NCBI GenBank assembly: GCA_037783545.1
Contig: JBBELK010000213.1
Location: 2,046,001 to 2,110,000, forward strand
Length of the DNA stretch: 64,000 nt
Reading direction: 5' to 3'
Source of the DNA: Henricia sp. BOLD:AAB3569
Lineage: Eukaryota; Echinodermata; Asteroidea; Spinulosida; Echinasteridae
Shown: positions 25,922 to 39,812 of the stretch, in pieces
Numbering within the stretch: position 1 is the first letter of the stretch
Layout of the letters: each line of letters opens with the position of its first letter
Notes under the pieces: generated by a model
Databases searched by the model: none
What the model saw: the letters and a program-made list of their open reading frames with translations, nothing else
What the model was told of the DNA's origin: nothing
Made by a program: the position numbers and the translations under genes

Positions 25922-28666
25922 GTCTACGACCATACCACATTGAATACACCGGTTCCCGTCTGATCACCGCAGTTAAGCAACGTTGGGCTCGGTCAGTACT
26001 TCGGTGGGAGACCACCTGGGAATACCGAGTGTCGTAGGCACTTTTGTTTTGTCGAGTAAAATATTGTTCTTCAGTAAACGTTTAAAATTACGCAAACCTG
26101 TTAAGCATTCGTCTACGACCATACCACATTGAATAAAACGGTTCCCGTCTGATCACCGCAGTTAAGCAACGTTGGGCTCGGTCAGTACTTCGGTGGGAGA
26201 CCACCTGGGAATACCGAGTGTCGTAGGCACTTTTGTTTTAATTAGTAAAATATTGTTCTTCTGTAAACGTTTCAAATTACGCAAACCTGTTAAGCTTTCG
26301 TCTACGACCATACCACATTGAATACACCGGTTCCCGTCTGATCACCGCAGTTAAGCAACGTTGGGCTCGGTCAGTACTTCGGTGGGAGACCACCTGGGAA
26401 TACCGAGTGTCGTAGGCACTTTTGTTTTGTCGAGTAAAATATTGTTCTTCAGTAAACGTTTAAAATTACGCAAACCTGTTAAGCATTCGTCTACGACCAT
26501 ACCACATTGAATACACCGGTTCCCGTCTGATCACCGCAGTTAAGCAACGTTGGGCTCGGTCAGTACTTCGGTGGGAGACCACCTGGGAATACCGAGTGTC
26601 GTAGGCACTTTTGTTTTTAGTAAAATATTGTTCTTCTGTAAACGTTTCAAATTACGCAAACCTGTTAAGCTTTCGTCTACGACCATACCACATTGAATAC
26701 ACCGGTTCCCGTCTGATCACCGCAGTTAAGCAACGTTGGGCTCGGTCAGTACTTCGGTGGGAGACCACCTGGGAATACCGAGTGTCGTAGGCACTTTTGT
26801 TTTGTCGAGTAAAATATTGTTCTTCAGTAAACGTTTAAAATTACGCAAACCTGTTAAGCATTCGTCTACGACCATACCACATTGAATACACCGATTCCCG
26901 TCTGATCACCGCAGTTAAGCAACGTTGGGCTCGGTCAGTACTTCGGTGGGAGACCACCTGGGAATACCGAGTGTCGTAGGCACTTTTGTTTTTAGTAAAA
27001 TATTGTTCTTCTGTAAACGTTTCAAATTACGCAAACCTGTTAAGCTTTCGTCTACGACCATACCACATTGGATACACCGGTTCCCGTCTGATCACCGCAG
27101 TTAAGCAACGTTGGGCTCGGTCAGTACTTCGGTGGGAGACCACCTGGGAATACCGAGTGTCGTAGGCACTTTTGTTTTTAGTAAAATATTGTTCTTCTGT
27201 AAACGTTTCAAATTACGCAAACCTGTTAAGCTTTCGTCTACGACCATACCACATTGAATACACCGGTTCCCGTCTGATCACCGCAGTTAAGCAACGTTGG
27301 GCTCAGTCAGTACTTCGGTGGGAGACCACCTGGGAATACCGAGTGTCGTAGGCACTTTTGTTTTTAGTAAAATATTGTTCTTCTGTAAACGTTTCAAATT
27401 ACGCAAACCTGTTAAGCTTTCGTCTACGACCATACCACATTGAATACACCGGTTCCCGTCTGATCACCGCAGTTAAGCAACGTTGGGCTCGGTCAGTACT
27501 TCGGTGGGAGACCACCTGGGAATACCGAGTGTCGTAGGCACTTTTGTTTTTTGTAAAATATTGTTCTTCTGTAAACGTTTCAAATTACGCAAACCTGTTA
27601 AGCTTTCGTCTACGACCATACCACATTGGATACACCGGTTCCCGTCTGATCACCGCAGTTAAGCAACGTTGGGCTCGGTCAGTACTTCGGTGGGAGACCA
27701 CCTGGGAATACCGAGTGTCGTAGGCACTTTTGTTTTGTCGAGTAAAATATTGTTCTTCAGTAAACGTTTAAAATTACGCAAACCTGTTAAGCATTCGTCT
27801 ACGACCATACCACATTGAATACACCGATTCCCGTCTGATCACCGCAGTTAAGCAACGTTGGGCTCGGTCAGTACTTCGGTGGGAACCACCTGGGAATACC
27901 GAGTGTCGTAGGCACTTTTGTTTTTAGTAAAATATTGTTCTTCTGTAAACGTTTCAAATTACGCAAACCTGTTAAGCTTTCGTCTACGACCATACCACAT
28001 TGAATACACCGGTTCCCGTCTGATCACCGCAGTTAAGCAACGTTGGGCTCAGTCAGTACTTCGGTGGGAGACCACCTGGGAATACCGAGTGTCGTAGGCA
28101 CTTTTGTTTTGTCGAGTAAAATATTGTTCTTCAGTAAACGTTTAAAATTACGCAAACCTGTTAAGCATTCGTCTACGACCATACCACATTGAATACACCG
28201 GTTCCCGTCTGATCACCGCAGTTAAGCAACGTTGGGCTCACTCAGTACTTCGGTGGGAGACCACCTGGGAATACCGAGTGTCGTAGGCACTTTTGTTTTG
28301 TCGAGTAAAATATTGTTCTTCAGTAAACGTTTAAAATTACGCAAACCTGTTAAGCATTCGTCTACGACCATACCACATTGAATACACCGGTTCCCGTCTG
28401 ATCACCGCAGTTAAGCAACGTTGGGCTCGGTCAGTACTTCGGTGGGAGACCACCTGGGAATACCGAGTGTCGTAGGCACTTTTTTTTGTCGAGTAAAATA
28501 TTGTTCTTCAGTAAACGTTTAAAATTACGCAAACCTGTTAAGCATTCGTCTACGACCATACCACATTGAATACACCGGTTCCCGTCTGATCACCGCAGTT
28601 AAGCAACGTTGGGCTCGGTCAGTACTTCGGTGGGAGACCACCTGGGAATACCGAGTGTCGTAGGCA
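25922..28666 (+). rRNA. 5S rRNA genes 139-153 (15-unit higher-order repeat, copy 2)
   Basis: Gene starts: 25922, 26111, 26300, 26489, 26675, 26864, 27050, 27236, 27422, 27608, 27797, 27982, 28171, 28360, 28548. Every gene and spacer marker matches copy 1 at +2,815 bp. The spacer before 25922 reads AAAACATTG instead of AAAATATTG, a change shared with the next M unit (28737) but not with 23107. This orders the duplications. Confidence 0.96.
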
Positions 28667-28736
28667 CTTTTGTTTTTTCGAGTAAAACATTGTTCTTCAG
28701 TAAACGTTTCAAATTACGCAAACATGTTAAGCATTC

Positions 28737-31700
28737 GTCTACGACCATACCACATTGAATACACCGGTTCCCGTCTGATCACCGCAGTTAAGCAACGTTG
28801 GGCTCGGTCAGTACTTCGGTGGGAGACCACCTGGGAATACCGAGTGTCGTAGGCACTTTTGTTTTGTCGAGTAAAATATTGTTCTTCAGTAAACGTTTAA
28901 AATTACGCAAACCTGTTAAGCATTCGTCTACGACCATACCACATTGAATAAAACGGTTCCCGTCTGATCACCGCAGTTAAGCAACGTTGGGCTCGGTCAG
29001 TACTTCGGTGGGAGACCACCTGGGAATACCGAGTGTCGTAGGCACTTTTGTTTTAATTAGTAAAATATTGTTCTTCTGTAAACGTTTCAAATTACGCAAA
29101 CCTGTTAAGCTTTCGTCTACGACCATACCACATTGAATACACCGGTTCCCGTCTGATCACCGCAGTTAAGCAACGTTGGGCTCGGTCAGTACTTCGGTGG
29201 GAGACCACCTGGGAATACCGAGTGTCGTAGGCACTTTTGTTTTGTCGAGTAAAATATTGTTCTTCAGTAAACGTTTAAAATTACGCAAACCTGTTAAGCA
29301 TTCGTCTACGACCATACCACATTGAATACACCGGTTCCCGTCTGATCACCGCAGTTAAGCAACGTTGGGCTCGGTCAGTACTTCGGTGGGAGACCACCTG
29401 GGAATACCGAGTGTCGTAGGCACTTTTGTTTTTAGTAAAATATTGTTCTTCTGTAAACGTTTCAAATTACGCAAACCTGTTAAGCTTTCGTCTACGACCA
29501 TACCACATTGAATACACCGGTTCCCGTCTGATCACCGCAGTTAAGCAACGTTGGGCTCGGTCAGTACTTCGGTGGGAGACCACCTGGGAATACCGAGTGT
29601 CGTAGGCACTTTTGTTTTGTCGAGTAAAATATTGTTCTTCAGTAAACGTTTAAAATTACGCAAACCTGTTAAGCATTCGTCTACGACCATACCACATTGA
29701 ATACACCGATTCCCGTCTGATCACCGCAGTTAAGCAACGTTGGGCTCGGTCAGTACTTCGGTGGGAGACCACCTGGGAATACCGAGTGTCGTAGGCACTT
29801 TTGTTTTTAGTAAAATATTGTTCTTCTGTAAACGTTTCAAATTACGCAAACCTGTTAAGCTTTCGTCTACGACCATACCACATTGGATACACCGGTTCCC
29901 GTCTGATCACCGCAGTTAAGCAACGTTGGGCTCGGTCAGTACTTCGGTGGGAGACCACCTGGGAATACCGAGTGTCGTAGGCACTTTTGTTTTTAGTAAA
30001 ATATTGTTCTTCTGTAAACGTTTCAAATTACGCAAACCTGTTAAGCTTTCGTCTACGACCATACCACATTGAATACACCGGTTCCCGTCTGATCACCGCA
30101 GTTAAGCAACGTTGGGCTCAGTCAGTACTTCGGTGGGAGACCACCTGGGAATACCGAGTGTCGTAGGCACTTTTGTTTTGTCGAGTAAAATATTGTTCTT
30201 CAGTAAACGTTTAAAATTACGCAAACCTGTTAAGCATTCGTCTACGACCATACCACATTGAATACACCGGTTCCCGTCTGATCACCGCAGTTAAGCAACG
30301 TTGGGCTCACTCAGTACTTCGGTGGGAGACCACCTGGGAATACCGAGTGTCGTAGGCACTTTTGTTTTGTCGAGTAAAATATTGTTCTTCAGTAAACGTT
30401 TAAAATTACGCAAACCTGTTAAGCATTCGTCTACGACCATACCACATTGAATACACCGATTCCCGTCTGATCACCGCAGTTAAGCAACGTTGGGCTCGGT
30501 CAGTACTTCGGTGGGAGACCACCTGGGACTACCGAGTGTCGTAGGCACTTTTGTTTTTAGTAAAATATTGTTCTTCTGTAAACGTTTCAAATTACGCAAA
30601 CCTGTTAAGCTTTCGTCTACGACCATACCACATTGAATACACCGGTTCCCGTCTGATCACCGCAGTTAAGCAACGTTGGGCTCGGTCAGTACTTCGGTGG
30701 GAGACCACCTGGGAATACCGAGTGTCGTAGGCACTTTTGTTTTTTGTAAAATATTGTTCTTCTGTAAACGTTTCAAATTACGCAAACCTGTTAAGCTTTC
30801 GTCTACGACCATACCACATTGGATACACCGGTTCCCGTCTGATCACCGCAGTTAAGCAACGTTGGGCTCGGTCAGTACTTCGGTGGGAGACCACCTGGGA
30901 ATACCGAGTGTCGTAGGCACTTTTGTTTTGTCGAGTAAAATATTGTTCTTCAGTAAACGTTTAAAATTACGCAAACCTGTTAAGCATTCGTCTACGACCA
31001 TACCACATTGAATACACCGATTCCCGTCTGATCACCGCAGTTAAGCAACGTTGGGCTCGGTCAGTACTTCGGTGGGAACCACCTGGGAATACCGAGTGTC
31101 GTAGGCACTTTTGTTTTTAGTAAAATATTGTTCTTCTGTAAACGTTTCAAATTACGCAAACCTGTTAAGCTTTCGTCTACGACCATACCACATTGAATAC
31201 ACCGGTTCCCGTCTGATCACCGCAGTTAAGCAACGTTGGGCTCAGTCAGTACTTCGGTGGGAGACCACCTGGGAATACCGAGTGTCGTAGGCACTTTTGT
31301 TTTGTCGAGTAAAATATTGTTCTTCAGTAAACGTTTAAAATTACGCAAACCTGTTAAGCATTCGTCTACGACCATACCACATTGAATACACCGGTTCCCG
31401 TCTGATCACCGCAGTTAAGCAACGTTGGGCTCACTCAGTACTTCGGTGGGAGACCACCTGGGAATACCGAGTGTCGTAGGCACTTTTGTTTTGTCGAGTA
31501 AAATATTGTTCTTCAGTAAACGTTTAAAATTACGCAAACCTGTTAAGCATTCGTCTACGACCATACCACATTGAATACACCGGTTCCCGTCTGATCACCG
31601 CAGTTAAGCAACGTTGGGCTCGGTCAGTACTTCGGTGGGAGACCACCTGGGAATACCGAGTGTCGTAGGCACTTTTTTTTGTCGAGTAAAATATTGTTCT

Positions 31701-31859
31701 TCAGTAAACGTTTAAAATTACGCAAACCTGTTAAGCATTCGTCTACGACCATACCACATTGAATACACCGGTTCCCGTCTGATCACCGCAGTTAAGCAAC
31801 GTTGGGCTCGGTCAGTACTTCGGTGGGAGACCACCTGGGAATACCGAGTGTCGTAGGCA
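28737..31859 (+). rRNA. 5S rRNA genes 154-170 (17-unit higher-order repeat, copy 3)
   Basis: Gene starts: 28737, 28926, 29115, 29304, 29490, 29679, 29865, 30051, 30240, 30429, 30615, 30801, 30990, 31175, 31364, 31553, 31741. It has the same order as the 15-unit repeat, but with two additional units (30240, G70A+G71C; 30429, G31A) inserted after the first G70A unit. The period to the next M unit is 3,193 bp. Gene 30429 also carries A101C (gggactaccg). Confidence 0.96.
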
Positions 31860-31929
31860 CTTTTGTTTTTTCGAGTAAAATATTGTTCTTCAGTAAACGT
31901 TTCAAATTACGCAAACATGTTAAGCATTC

Positions 31930-34900
31930 GTCTACGACCATACCACATTGAATACACCGGTTCCCGTCTGATCACCGCAGTTAAGCAACGTTGGGCTCGG
32001 TCAGTACTTCGGTGGGAGACCACCTGGGAATACCGAGTGTCGTAGGCACTTTTGTTTTGTCGAGTAAAATATTGTTCTTCAGTAAACGTTTAAAATTACG
32101 CAAACCTGTTAAGCATTCGTCTACGACCATACCACATTGAATAAAACGGTTCCCGTCTGATCACCGCAGTTAAGCAACGTTGGGCTCGGTCAGTACTTCG
32201 GTGGGAGACCACCTGGGAATACCGAGTGTCGTAGGCACTTTTGTTTTAATTAGTAAAATATTGTTCTTCTGTAAACGTTTCAAATTACGCAAACCTGTTA
32301 AGCTTTCGTCTACGACCATACCACATTGAATACACCGGTTCCCGTCTGATCACCGCAGTTAAGCAACGTTGGGCTCGGTCAGTACTTCGGTGGGAGACCA
32401 CCTGGGAATACCGAGTGTCGTAGGCACTTTTGTTTTGTCGAGTAAAATATTGTTCTTCAGTAAACGTTTAAAATTACGCAAACCTGTTAAGCATTCGTCT
32501 ACGACCATACCACATTGAATACACCGGTTCCTGTCTGATCACCGCAGTTAAGCAACGTTGGGCTCGGTCAGTACTTCGGTGGGAGACCACCTGGGAATAC
32601 CGAGTGTCGTAGGCACTTTTGTTTTTAGTAAAATATTGTTCTTCTGTAAACGTTTCAAATTACGCAAACCTGTTAAGCTTTCGTCTACGACCATACCACA
32701 TTGAATACACCGGTTCCCGTCTGATCACCGCAGTTAAGCAACGTTGGGCTCGGTCAGTACTTCGGTGGGAGACCACCTGGGAATACCGAGTGTCGTAGGC
32801 ACTTTTGTTTTGTCGAGTAAAATATTGTTCTTCAGTAAACGTTTAAAATTACGCAAACCTGTTAAGCATTCGTCTACGACCATACCACATTGAATACACC
32901 GATTCCCGTCTGATCACCGCAGTTAAGCAACGTTGGGCTCGGTCAGTACTTCGGTGGGAGACCACCTGGGAATACCGAGTGTCGTAGGCACTTTTGTTTT
33001 TAGTAAAATATTGTTCTTCTGTAAACGTTTCAAATTACGCAAACCTGTTAAGCTTTCGTCTACGACCATACCACATTGGATACACCGGTTCCCGTCTGAT
33101 CACCGCAGTTAAGCAACGTTGGGCTCGGTCAGTACTTCGGTGGGAGACCACCTGGGAATACCGAGTGTCGTAGGCACTTTTGTTTTTAGTAAAATATTGT
33201 TCTTCTGTAAACGTTTCAAATTACGCAAACCTGTTAAGCTTTCGTCTACGACCATACCACATTGAATACACCGGTTCCCGTCTGATCACCGCAGTTAAGC
33301 AACGTTGGGCTCAGTCAGTACTTCGGTGGGAGACCACCTGGGAATACCGAGTGTCGTAGGCACTTTTGTTTTGTCGAGTAAAATATTGTTCTTCAGTAAA
33401 CGTTTAAAATTACGCAAACCTGTTAAGCATTCGTCTACGACCATACCACATTGAATACACCGGTTCCCGTCTGATCACCGCAGTTAAGCAACGTTGGGCT
33501 CACTCAGTACTTCGGTGGGAGACCACCTGGGAATACCGAGTGTCGTAGGCACTTTTGTTTTGTCGAGTAAAATATTGTTCTTCAGTAAACGTTTAAAATT
33601 ACGCAAACCTGTTAAGCATTCGTCTACGACCATACCACATTGAATACACCGATTCCCGTCTGATCACCGCAGTTAAGCAACGTTGGGCTCGGTCAGTACT
33701 TCGGTGCGAGACCACCTGGGAATACCGAGTGTCGTAGGCACTTTTGTTTTTAGTAAAATATTGTTCTTCTGTAAACGTTTCAAATTACGCAAACCTGTTA
33801 AGCTTTCGTCTACGACCATACCACATTGAATACACCGGTTCCCGTCTGATCACCGCAGTTAAGCAACGTTGGGCTCGGTCAGTACTTCGGTGGGAGACCA
33901 CCTGGGAATACCGAGTGTCGTAGGCACTTTTGTTTTTTGTAAAATATTGTTCTTCTGTAAACGTTTCAAATTACGCAAACCTGTTAAGCTTTCGTCTACG
34001 ACCATACCACATTGGATACACCGGTTCCCGTCTGATCACCGCAGTTAAGCAACGTTGGGCTCGGTCAGTACTTCGGTGGGAGACCACCTGGGAATACCGA
34101 GTGTCGTAGGCACTTTTGTTTTTAGTAAAATATTGTTCTTCTGTAAACGTTTCAAATTACGCAAACCTGTTAAGCTTTCGTCTACGACCATACCACATTG
34201 AATACACCGGTTCCCGTCTGATCACCGCAGTTAAGCAACGTTGGGCTCAGTCAGTACTTCGGTGGGAGACCACCTGGGAATACCGAGTGTCGTAGGCACT
34301 TTTGTTTTGTCGAGTAAAATATTGTTCTTCAGTAAACGTTTAAAATTACGCAAACCTGTTAAGCATTCGTCTACGACCATACCACATTGAATACACCGGT
34401 TCCCGTCTGATCACCGCAGTTAAGCAACGTTGGGCTCACTCAGTACTTCGGTGGGAGACCACCTGGGAATACCGAGTGTCGTAGGCACTTTTGTTTTGTC
34501 GAGTAAAATATTGTTCTTCAGTAAACGTTTAAAATTACGCAAACCTGTTAAGCATTCGTCTACGACCATACCACATTGAATACACCGATTCCCGTCTGAT
34601 CACCGCAGTTAAGCAACGTTGGGCTCGGTCAGTACTTCGGTGGGAGACCACCTGGGAATACCGAGTGTCGTAGGCACTTTTGTTTTTAGTAAAATATTGT
34701 TCTTCTGTAAACGTTTCAAATTACGCAAACCTGTTAAGCTTTCGTCTACGACCATACCACATTGAATACACCGGTTCCCGTCTGATCACCGCAGTTAAGC
34801 AACGTTGGGCTCGGTCAGTACTTCGGTGGGAGACCACCTGGGAATACCGAGTGTCGTAGGCACTTTTGTTTTTAGTAAAATATTGTTCTTCTGTAAACGT

Positions 34901-35425
34901 TTCAAATTACGCAAACCTGTTAAGCTTTCGTCTACGACCATACCACATTGAATACACCGGTTCCCGTCTGATCACCGCAGTTAAGCAACGTTGGGCTCAG
35001 TCAGTACTTCGGTGGGAGACCACCTGGGAATACCGAGTGTCGTAGGCACTTTTGTTTTGTCGAGTAAAATATTGTTCTTCAGTAAACGTTTAAAATTACG
35101 CAAACCTGTTAAGCATTCGTCTACGACCATACCACATTGAATACACCGGTTCCCGTCTGATCACCGCAGTTAAGCAACGTTGGGCTCGGTCAGTACTTCG
35201 GTGGGAGACCACCTGGGAATACCGAGTGTCGTAGGCACTTTTTTTTGTCGAGTAAAATATTGTTCTTCAGTAAACGTTTAAAATTACGCAAACCTGTTAA
35301 GCATTCGTCTACGACCATACCACATTGAATACACCGGTTCCCGTCTGATCACCGCAGTTAAGCAACGTTGGGCTCGGTCAGTACTTCGGTGGGAGACCAC
35401 CTGGGAATACCGAGTGTCGTAGGCA
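31930..35425 (+). rRNA. 5S rRNA genes 171-189 (19-unit higher-order repeat, copy 4)
   Basis: Gene starts: 31930, 32119, 32308, 32497, 32683, 32872, 33058, 33244, 33433, 33622, 33808, 33994, 34180, 34369, 34558, 34744, 34930, 35119, 35307. A G70A / G70A+G71C / G31A / B module is repeated within the copy (33244-33808 and 34180-34744). The G89-deletion unit is absent. Private changes: C36T at 32497 and G86C at 33622. The T8 run before 35307 is retained. The period to the next M unit is 3,566 bp. Confidence 0.96.
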
Positions 35426-35495
35426 CTTTTGTTTTTTCGAGTAAAATATTGTTCTTCAGTAAACGTTTCAAATTACGCAAACATGTTAAGCATTC

Positions 35496-38400
35496 GTCTA
35501 CGACCATACCACATTGAATACACCGGTTCCCGTCTGATCACCGCAGTTAAGCAACGTTGGGCTCGGTCAGTACTTCGGTGGGAGACCACCTGGGAATACC
35601 GAGTGTCGTAGGCACTTTTGTTTTGTCGAGTAAAATATTGTTCTTCAGTAAACGTTTAAAATTACGCAAACCTGTTAAGCATTCGTCTACGACCATACCA
35701 CATTGAATAAAACGGTTCCCGTCTGATCACCGCAGTTAAGCAACGTTGGGCTCGGTCAGTACTTCGGTGGGAGACCACCTGGGAATACCGAGTGTCGTAG
35801 GCACTTTTGTTTTAATTAGTAAAATATTGTTCTTCTGTAAACGTTTCAAATTACGCAAACCTGTTAAGCTTTCGTCTACGACCATACCACATTGAATACA
35901 CCGGTTCCCGTCTGATCACCGCAGTTAAGCAACGTTGGGCTCGGTCAGTACTTCGGTGGGAGACCACCTGGGAATACCGAGTGTCGTAGGCACTTTTGTT
36001 TTGTCGAGTAAAATATTGTTCTTCAGTAAACGTTTAAAATTACGCAAACCTGTTAAGCATTCGTCTACGACCATACCACATTGAATACACCGGTTCCCGT
36101 CTGATCACCGCAGTTAAGCAACGTTGGGCTCGGTCAGTACTTCGGTGGGAGACCACCTGGGAATACCGAGTGTCGTAGGCACTTTTGTTTTTAGTAAAAT
36201 ATTGTTCTTCTGTAAACGTTTCAAATTACGCAAACCTGTTAAGCTTTCGTCTACGACCATACCACATTGAATACACCGGTTCCCGTCTGATCACCGCAGT
36301 TAAGCAACGTTGGGCTCGGTCAGTACTTCGGTGGGAGACCACCTGGGAATACCGAGTGTCGTAGGCACTTTTGTTTTGTCGAGTAAAATATTGTTCTTCA
36401 GTAAACGTTTAAAATTACGCAAACCTGTTAAGCATTCGTCTACGACCATACCACATTGAATACACCGATTCCCGTCTGATCACCGCAGTTAAGCAACGTT
36501 GGGCTCGGTCAGTACTTCGGTGGGAGACCACCTGGGAATACCGAGTGTCGTAGGCACTTTTGTTTTTAGTAAAATATTGTTCTTCTGTAAACGTTTCAAA
36601 TTACGCAAACCTGTTAAGCTTTCGTCTACGACCATACCACATTGGATACACCGGTTCCCGTCTGATCACCGCAGTTAAGCAACGTTGGGCTCGGTCAGTA
36701 CTTCGGTGGGAGACCACCTGGGAATACCGAGTGTCGTAGGCACTTTTGTTTTTAGTAAAATATTGTTCTTCTGTAAACGTTTCAAATTACGCAAACCTGT
36801 TAAGCTTTCGTCTACGACCATACCACATTGAATACACCGGTTCCCGTCTGATCACCGCAGTTAAGCAACGTTGGGCTCAGTCAGTACTTCGGTGGGAGAC
36901 CACCTGGGAATACCGAGTGTCGTAGGCACTTTTGTTTTGTCGAGTAAAATATTGTTCTTCAGTAAACGTTTAAAATTACGCAAACCTGTTAAGCATTCGT
37001 CTACGACCATACCACATTGAATACACCGGTTCCCGTCTGATCACCGCAGTTAAGCAACGTTGGGCTCACTCAGTACTTCGGTGGGAGACCACCTGGGAAT
37101 ACCGAGTGTCGTAGGCACTTTTGTTTTGTCGAGTAAAATATTGTTCTTCAGTAAACGTTTAAAATTACGCAAACCTGTTAAGCATTCGTCTACGACCATA
37201 CCACATTGAATACACCGATTCCCGTCTGATCACCGCAGTTAAGCAACGTTGGGCTCGGTCAGTACTTCGGTGGGAGACCACCTGGGAATACCGAGTGTCG
37301 TAGGCACTTTTGTTTTTAGTAAAATATTGTTCTTCTGTAAACGTTTCAAATTACGCAAACCTGTTAAGCTTTCGTCTACGACCATACCACATTGAATACA
37401 CCGGTTCCCGTCTGATCACCGCAGTTAAGCAACGTTGGGCTCGGTCAGTACTTCGGTGGGAGACCACCTGGGAATACCGAGTGTCGTAGGCACTTTTGTT
37501 TTTTGTAAAATATTGTTCTTCTGTAAACGTTTCAAATTACGCAAACCTGTTAAGCTTTCGTCTACGACCATACCACATTGGATACACCGGTTCCCGTCTG
37601 ATCACCGCAGTTAAGCAACGTTGGGCTCGGTCAGTACTTCGGTGGGAGACCACCTGGGAATACCGAGTGTCGTAGGCACTTTTGTTTTTAGTAAAATATT
37701 GTTCTTCTGTAAACGTTTCAAATTACGCAAACCTGTTAAGCTTTCGTCTACGACCATACCACATTGAATACACCGGTTCCCGTCTGATCACCGCAGTTAA
37801 GCAACGTTGGGCTCAGTCAGTACTTCGGTGGGAGACCACCTGGGAATACCGAGTGTCGTAGGCACTTTTGTTTTGTCGAGTAAAATATTGTTCTTCAGTA
37901 AACGTTTAAAATTACGCAAACCTGTTAAGCATTCGTCTACGACCATACCACATTGAATACACCGGTTCCCGTCTGATCACCGCAGTTAAGCAACGTTGGG
38001 CTCACTCAGTACTTCGGTGGGAGACCACCTGGGAATACCGAGTGTCGTAGGCACTTTTGTTTTGTCGAGTAAAATATTGTTCTTCAGTAAACGTTTAAAA
38101 TTACGCAAACCTGTTAAGCATTCGTCTACGACCATACCACATTGAATACACCGATTCCCGTCTGATCACCGCAGTTAAGCAACGTTGGGCTCGGTCAGTA
38201 CTTCGGTGGGAGACCACCTGGGAATACCGAGTGTCGTAGGCACTTTTGTTTTTAGTAAAATATTGTTCTTCTGTAAACGTTTCAAATTACGCAAACCTGT
38301 TAAGCTTTCGTCTACGACCATACCACATTGAATACACCGGTTCCCGTCTGATCACCGCAGTTAAGCAACGTTGGGCTCGGTCAGTACTTCGGTGGGAGAC

Positions 38401-39181
38401 CACCTGGGAATACCGAGTGTCGTAGGCACTTTTGTTTTTAGTAAAATATTGTTCTTCTGTAAACGTTTCAAATTACGCAAACCTGTTAAGCTTTCGTCTA
38501 CGACCATACCACATTGAATACACCGGTTCCCGTCTGATCACCGCAGTTAAGCAACGTTGGGCTCAGTCAGTACTTCGGTGGGAGACCACCTGGGAATACC
38601 GAGTGTCGTAGGCACTTTTGTTTTGTCGAGTAAAATATTGTTCTTCAGTAAACGTTTAAAATTACGCAAACCTGTTAAGCATTCGTCTACGACCATACCA
38701 CATTGAATACACCGGTTCCCGTCTGATCACCGCAGTTAAGCAACGTTGGGCTCACTCAGTACTTCGGTGGGAGACCACCTGGGAATACCGAGTGTCGTAG
38801 GCACTTTTGTTTTGTCGAGTAAAATATTGTTCTTCAGTAAACGTTTAAAATTACGCAAACCTGTTAAGCATTCGTCTACGACCATACCACATTGAATACA
38901 CCGGTTCCCGTCTGATCACCGCAGTTAAGCAACGTTGGGCTCGGTCAGTACTTCGGTGGGAGACCACCTGGGAATACCGAGTGTCGTAGGCACTTTTGTT
39001 TTGTCGAGTAAAATATTGTTCTTCAGTAAACGTTTAAAATTACGCAAACCTGTTAAGCATTCGTCTACGACCATACCACATTGAATACACCGGTTCCCGT
39101 CTGATCACCGCAGTTAAGCAACGTTGGGCTCGGTCAGTACTTCGGTGGGAGACCACCTGGGAATACCGAGTGTCGTAGGCA
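35496..39181 (+). rRNA. 5S rRNA genes 190-209 (20-unit higher-order repeat, copy 5)
   Basis: Gene starts: 35496, 35685, 35874, 36063, 36249, 36438, 36624, 36810, 36999, 37188, 37374, 37560, 37746, 37935, 38124, 38310, 38496, 38685, 38874, 39063. The order matches copy 4 unit by unit to 38496. A G70A+G71C unit (38685) then appears before two plain A units. The repeat ends here: no M unit follows 39063, and the spacer before it lacks the T8 run. This is the right edge of the higher-order domain. Confidence 0.96.
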
Positions 39182-39742
39182 CTTTTGTTTTTAGTAAAAT
39201 ATTGTTCTTCTGTAAACGTTTCAAATTACGCAAACCTGTTAAGCTTTCGTCTACGACCATACCACATTGAATACACCGGTTCCCGTCTGATCACCGCAGT
39301 TGAGCAACGTTGGGCTCGGTCAATACTTCGGTGGGAGACCACCTGGGAATACTTAGTGTCGTAGGCACTTTTGTTTTGTCGAGTAAAATATTGTTCTTCA
39401 GTAAACGTTTAAAATTACGCAAACCTGTTAAGCATTCGTCTACGACCATACCACATTGAATACACCGGTTCCCGTCTGATCACCGCAGTTAAGTAACGTT
39501 GGGCTCGGTCAGTACTTCGGTGGGAGACCACCTGGGAATACCGAGTGTCGTAGGCACTTTTGTTTTTAGTAAAATATTGTTCTTCTGTAAACGTTTCAAA
39601 TTACGCAAACCTGTTAAGCTTTCGTCTACGACCATACCACATTGAATACACCGGTTCCCGTCTGATCACCGCAGTTAAGCAACGTTGGGCTCGGTCAGTA
39701 CTTCGGTGGGAGATCACCTGGGAATACCGAGTGTCGTAGGCA

Positions 39743-39812
39743 CTTTTGTTTTGTCGAGTAAAATATTGTTCTTCTGTAAACGTTTCAAATTACGCAAACC
39801 TGTTAAGCTTTC
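39743..39812 (+). repeat. Recombinant A-to-B spacer, switch in the first half
   Basis: Begins GTTTTGTCGAG (A) but continues TTCTTCTGT, TTTCAAATT and GCTTTCG (B). The same form precedes 41313, 42999 and 43560. The switch lies in the identical AAAATATTGTTCTTC stretch shared by both types. Confidence 0.8.
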
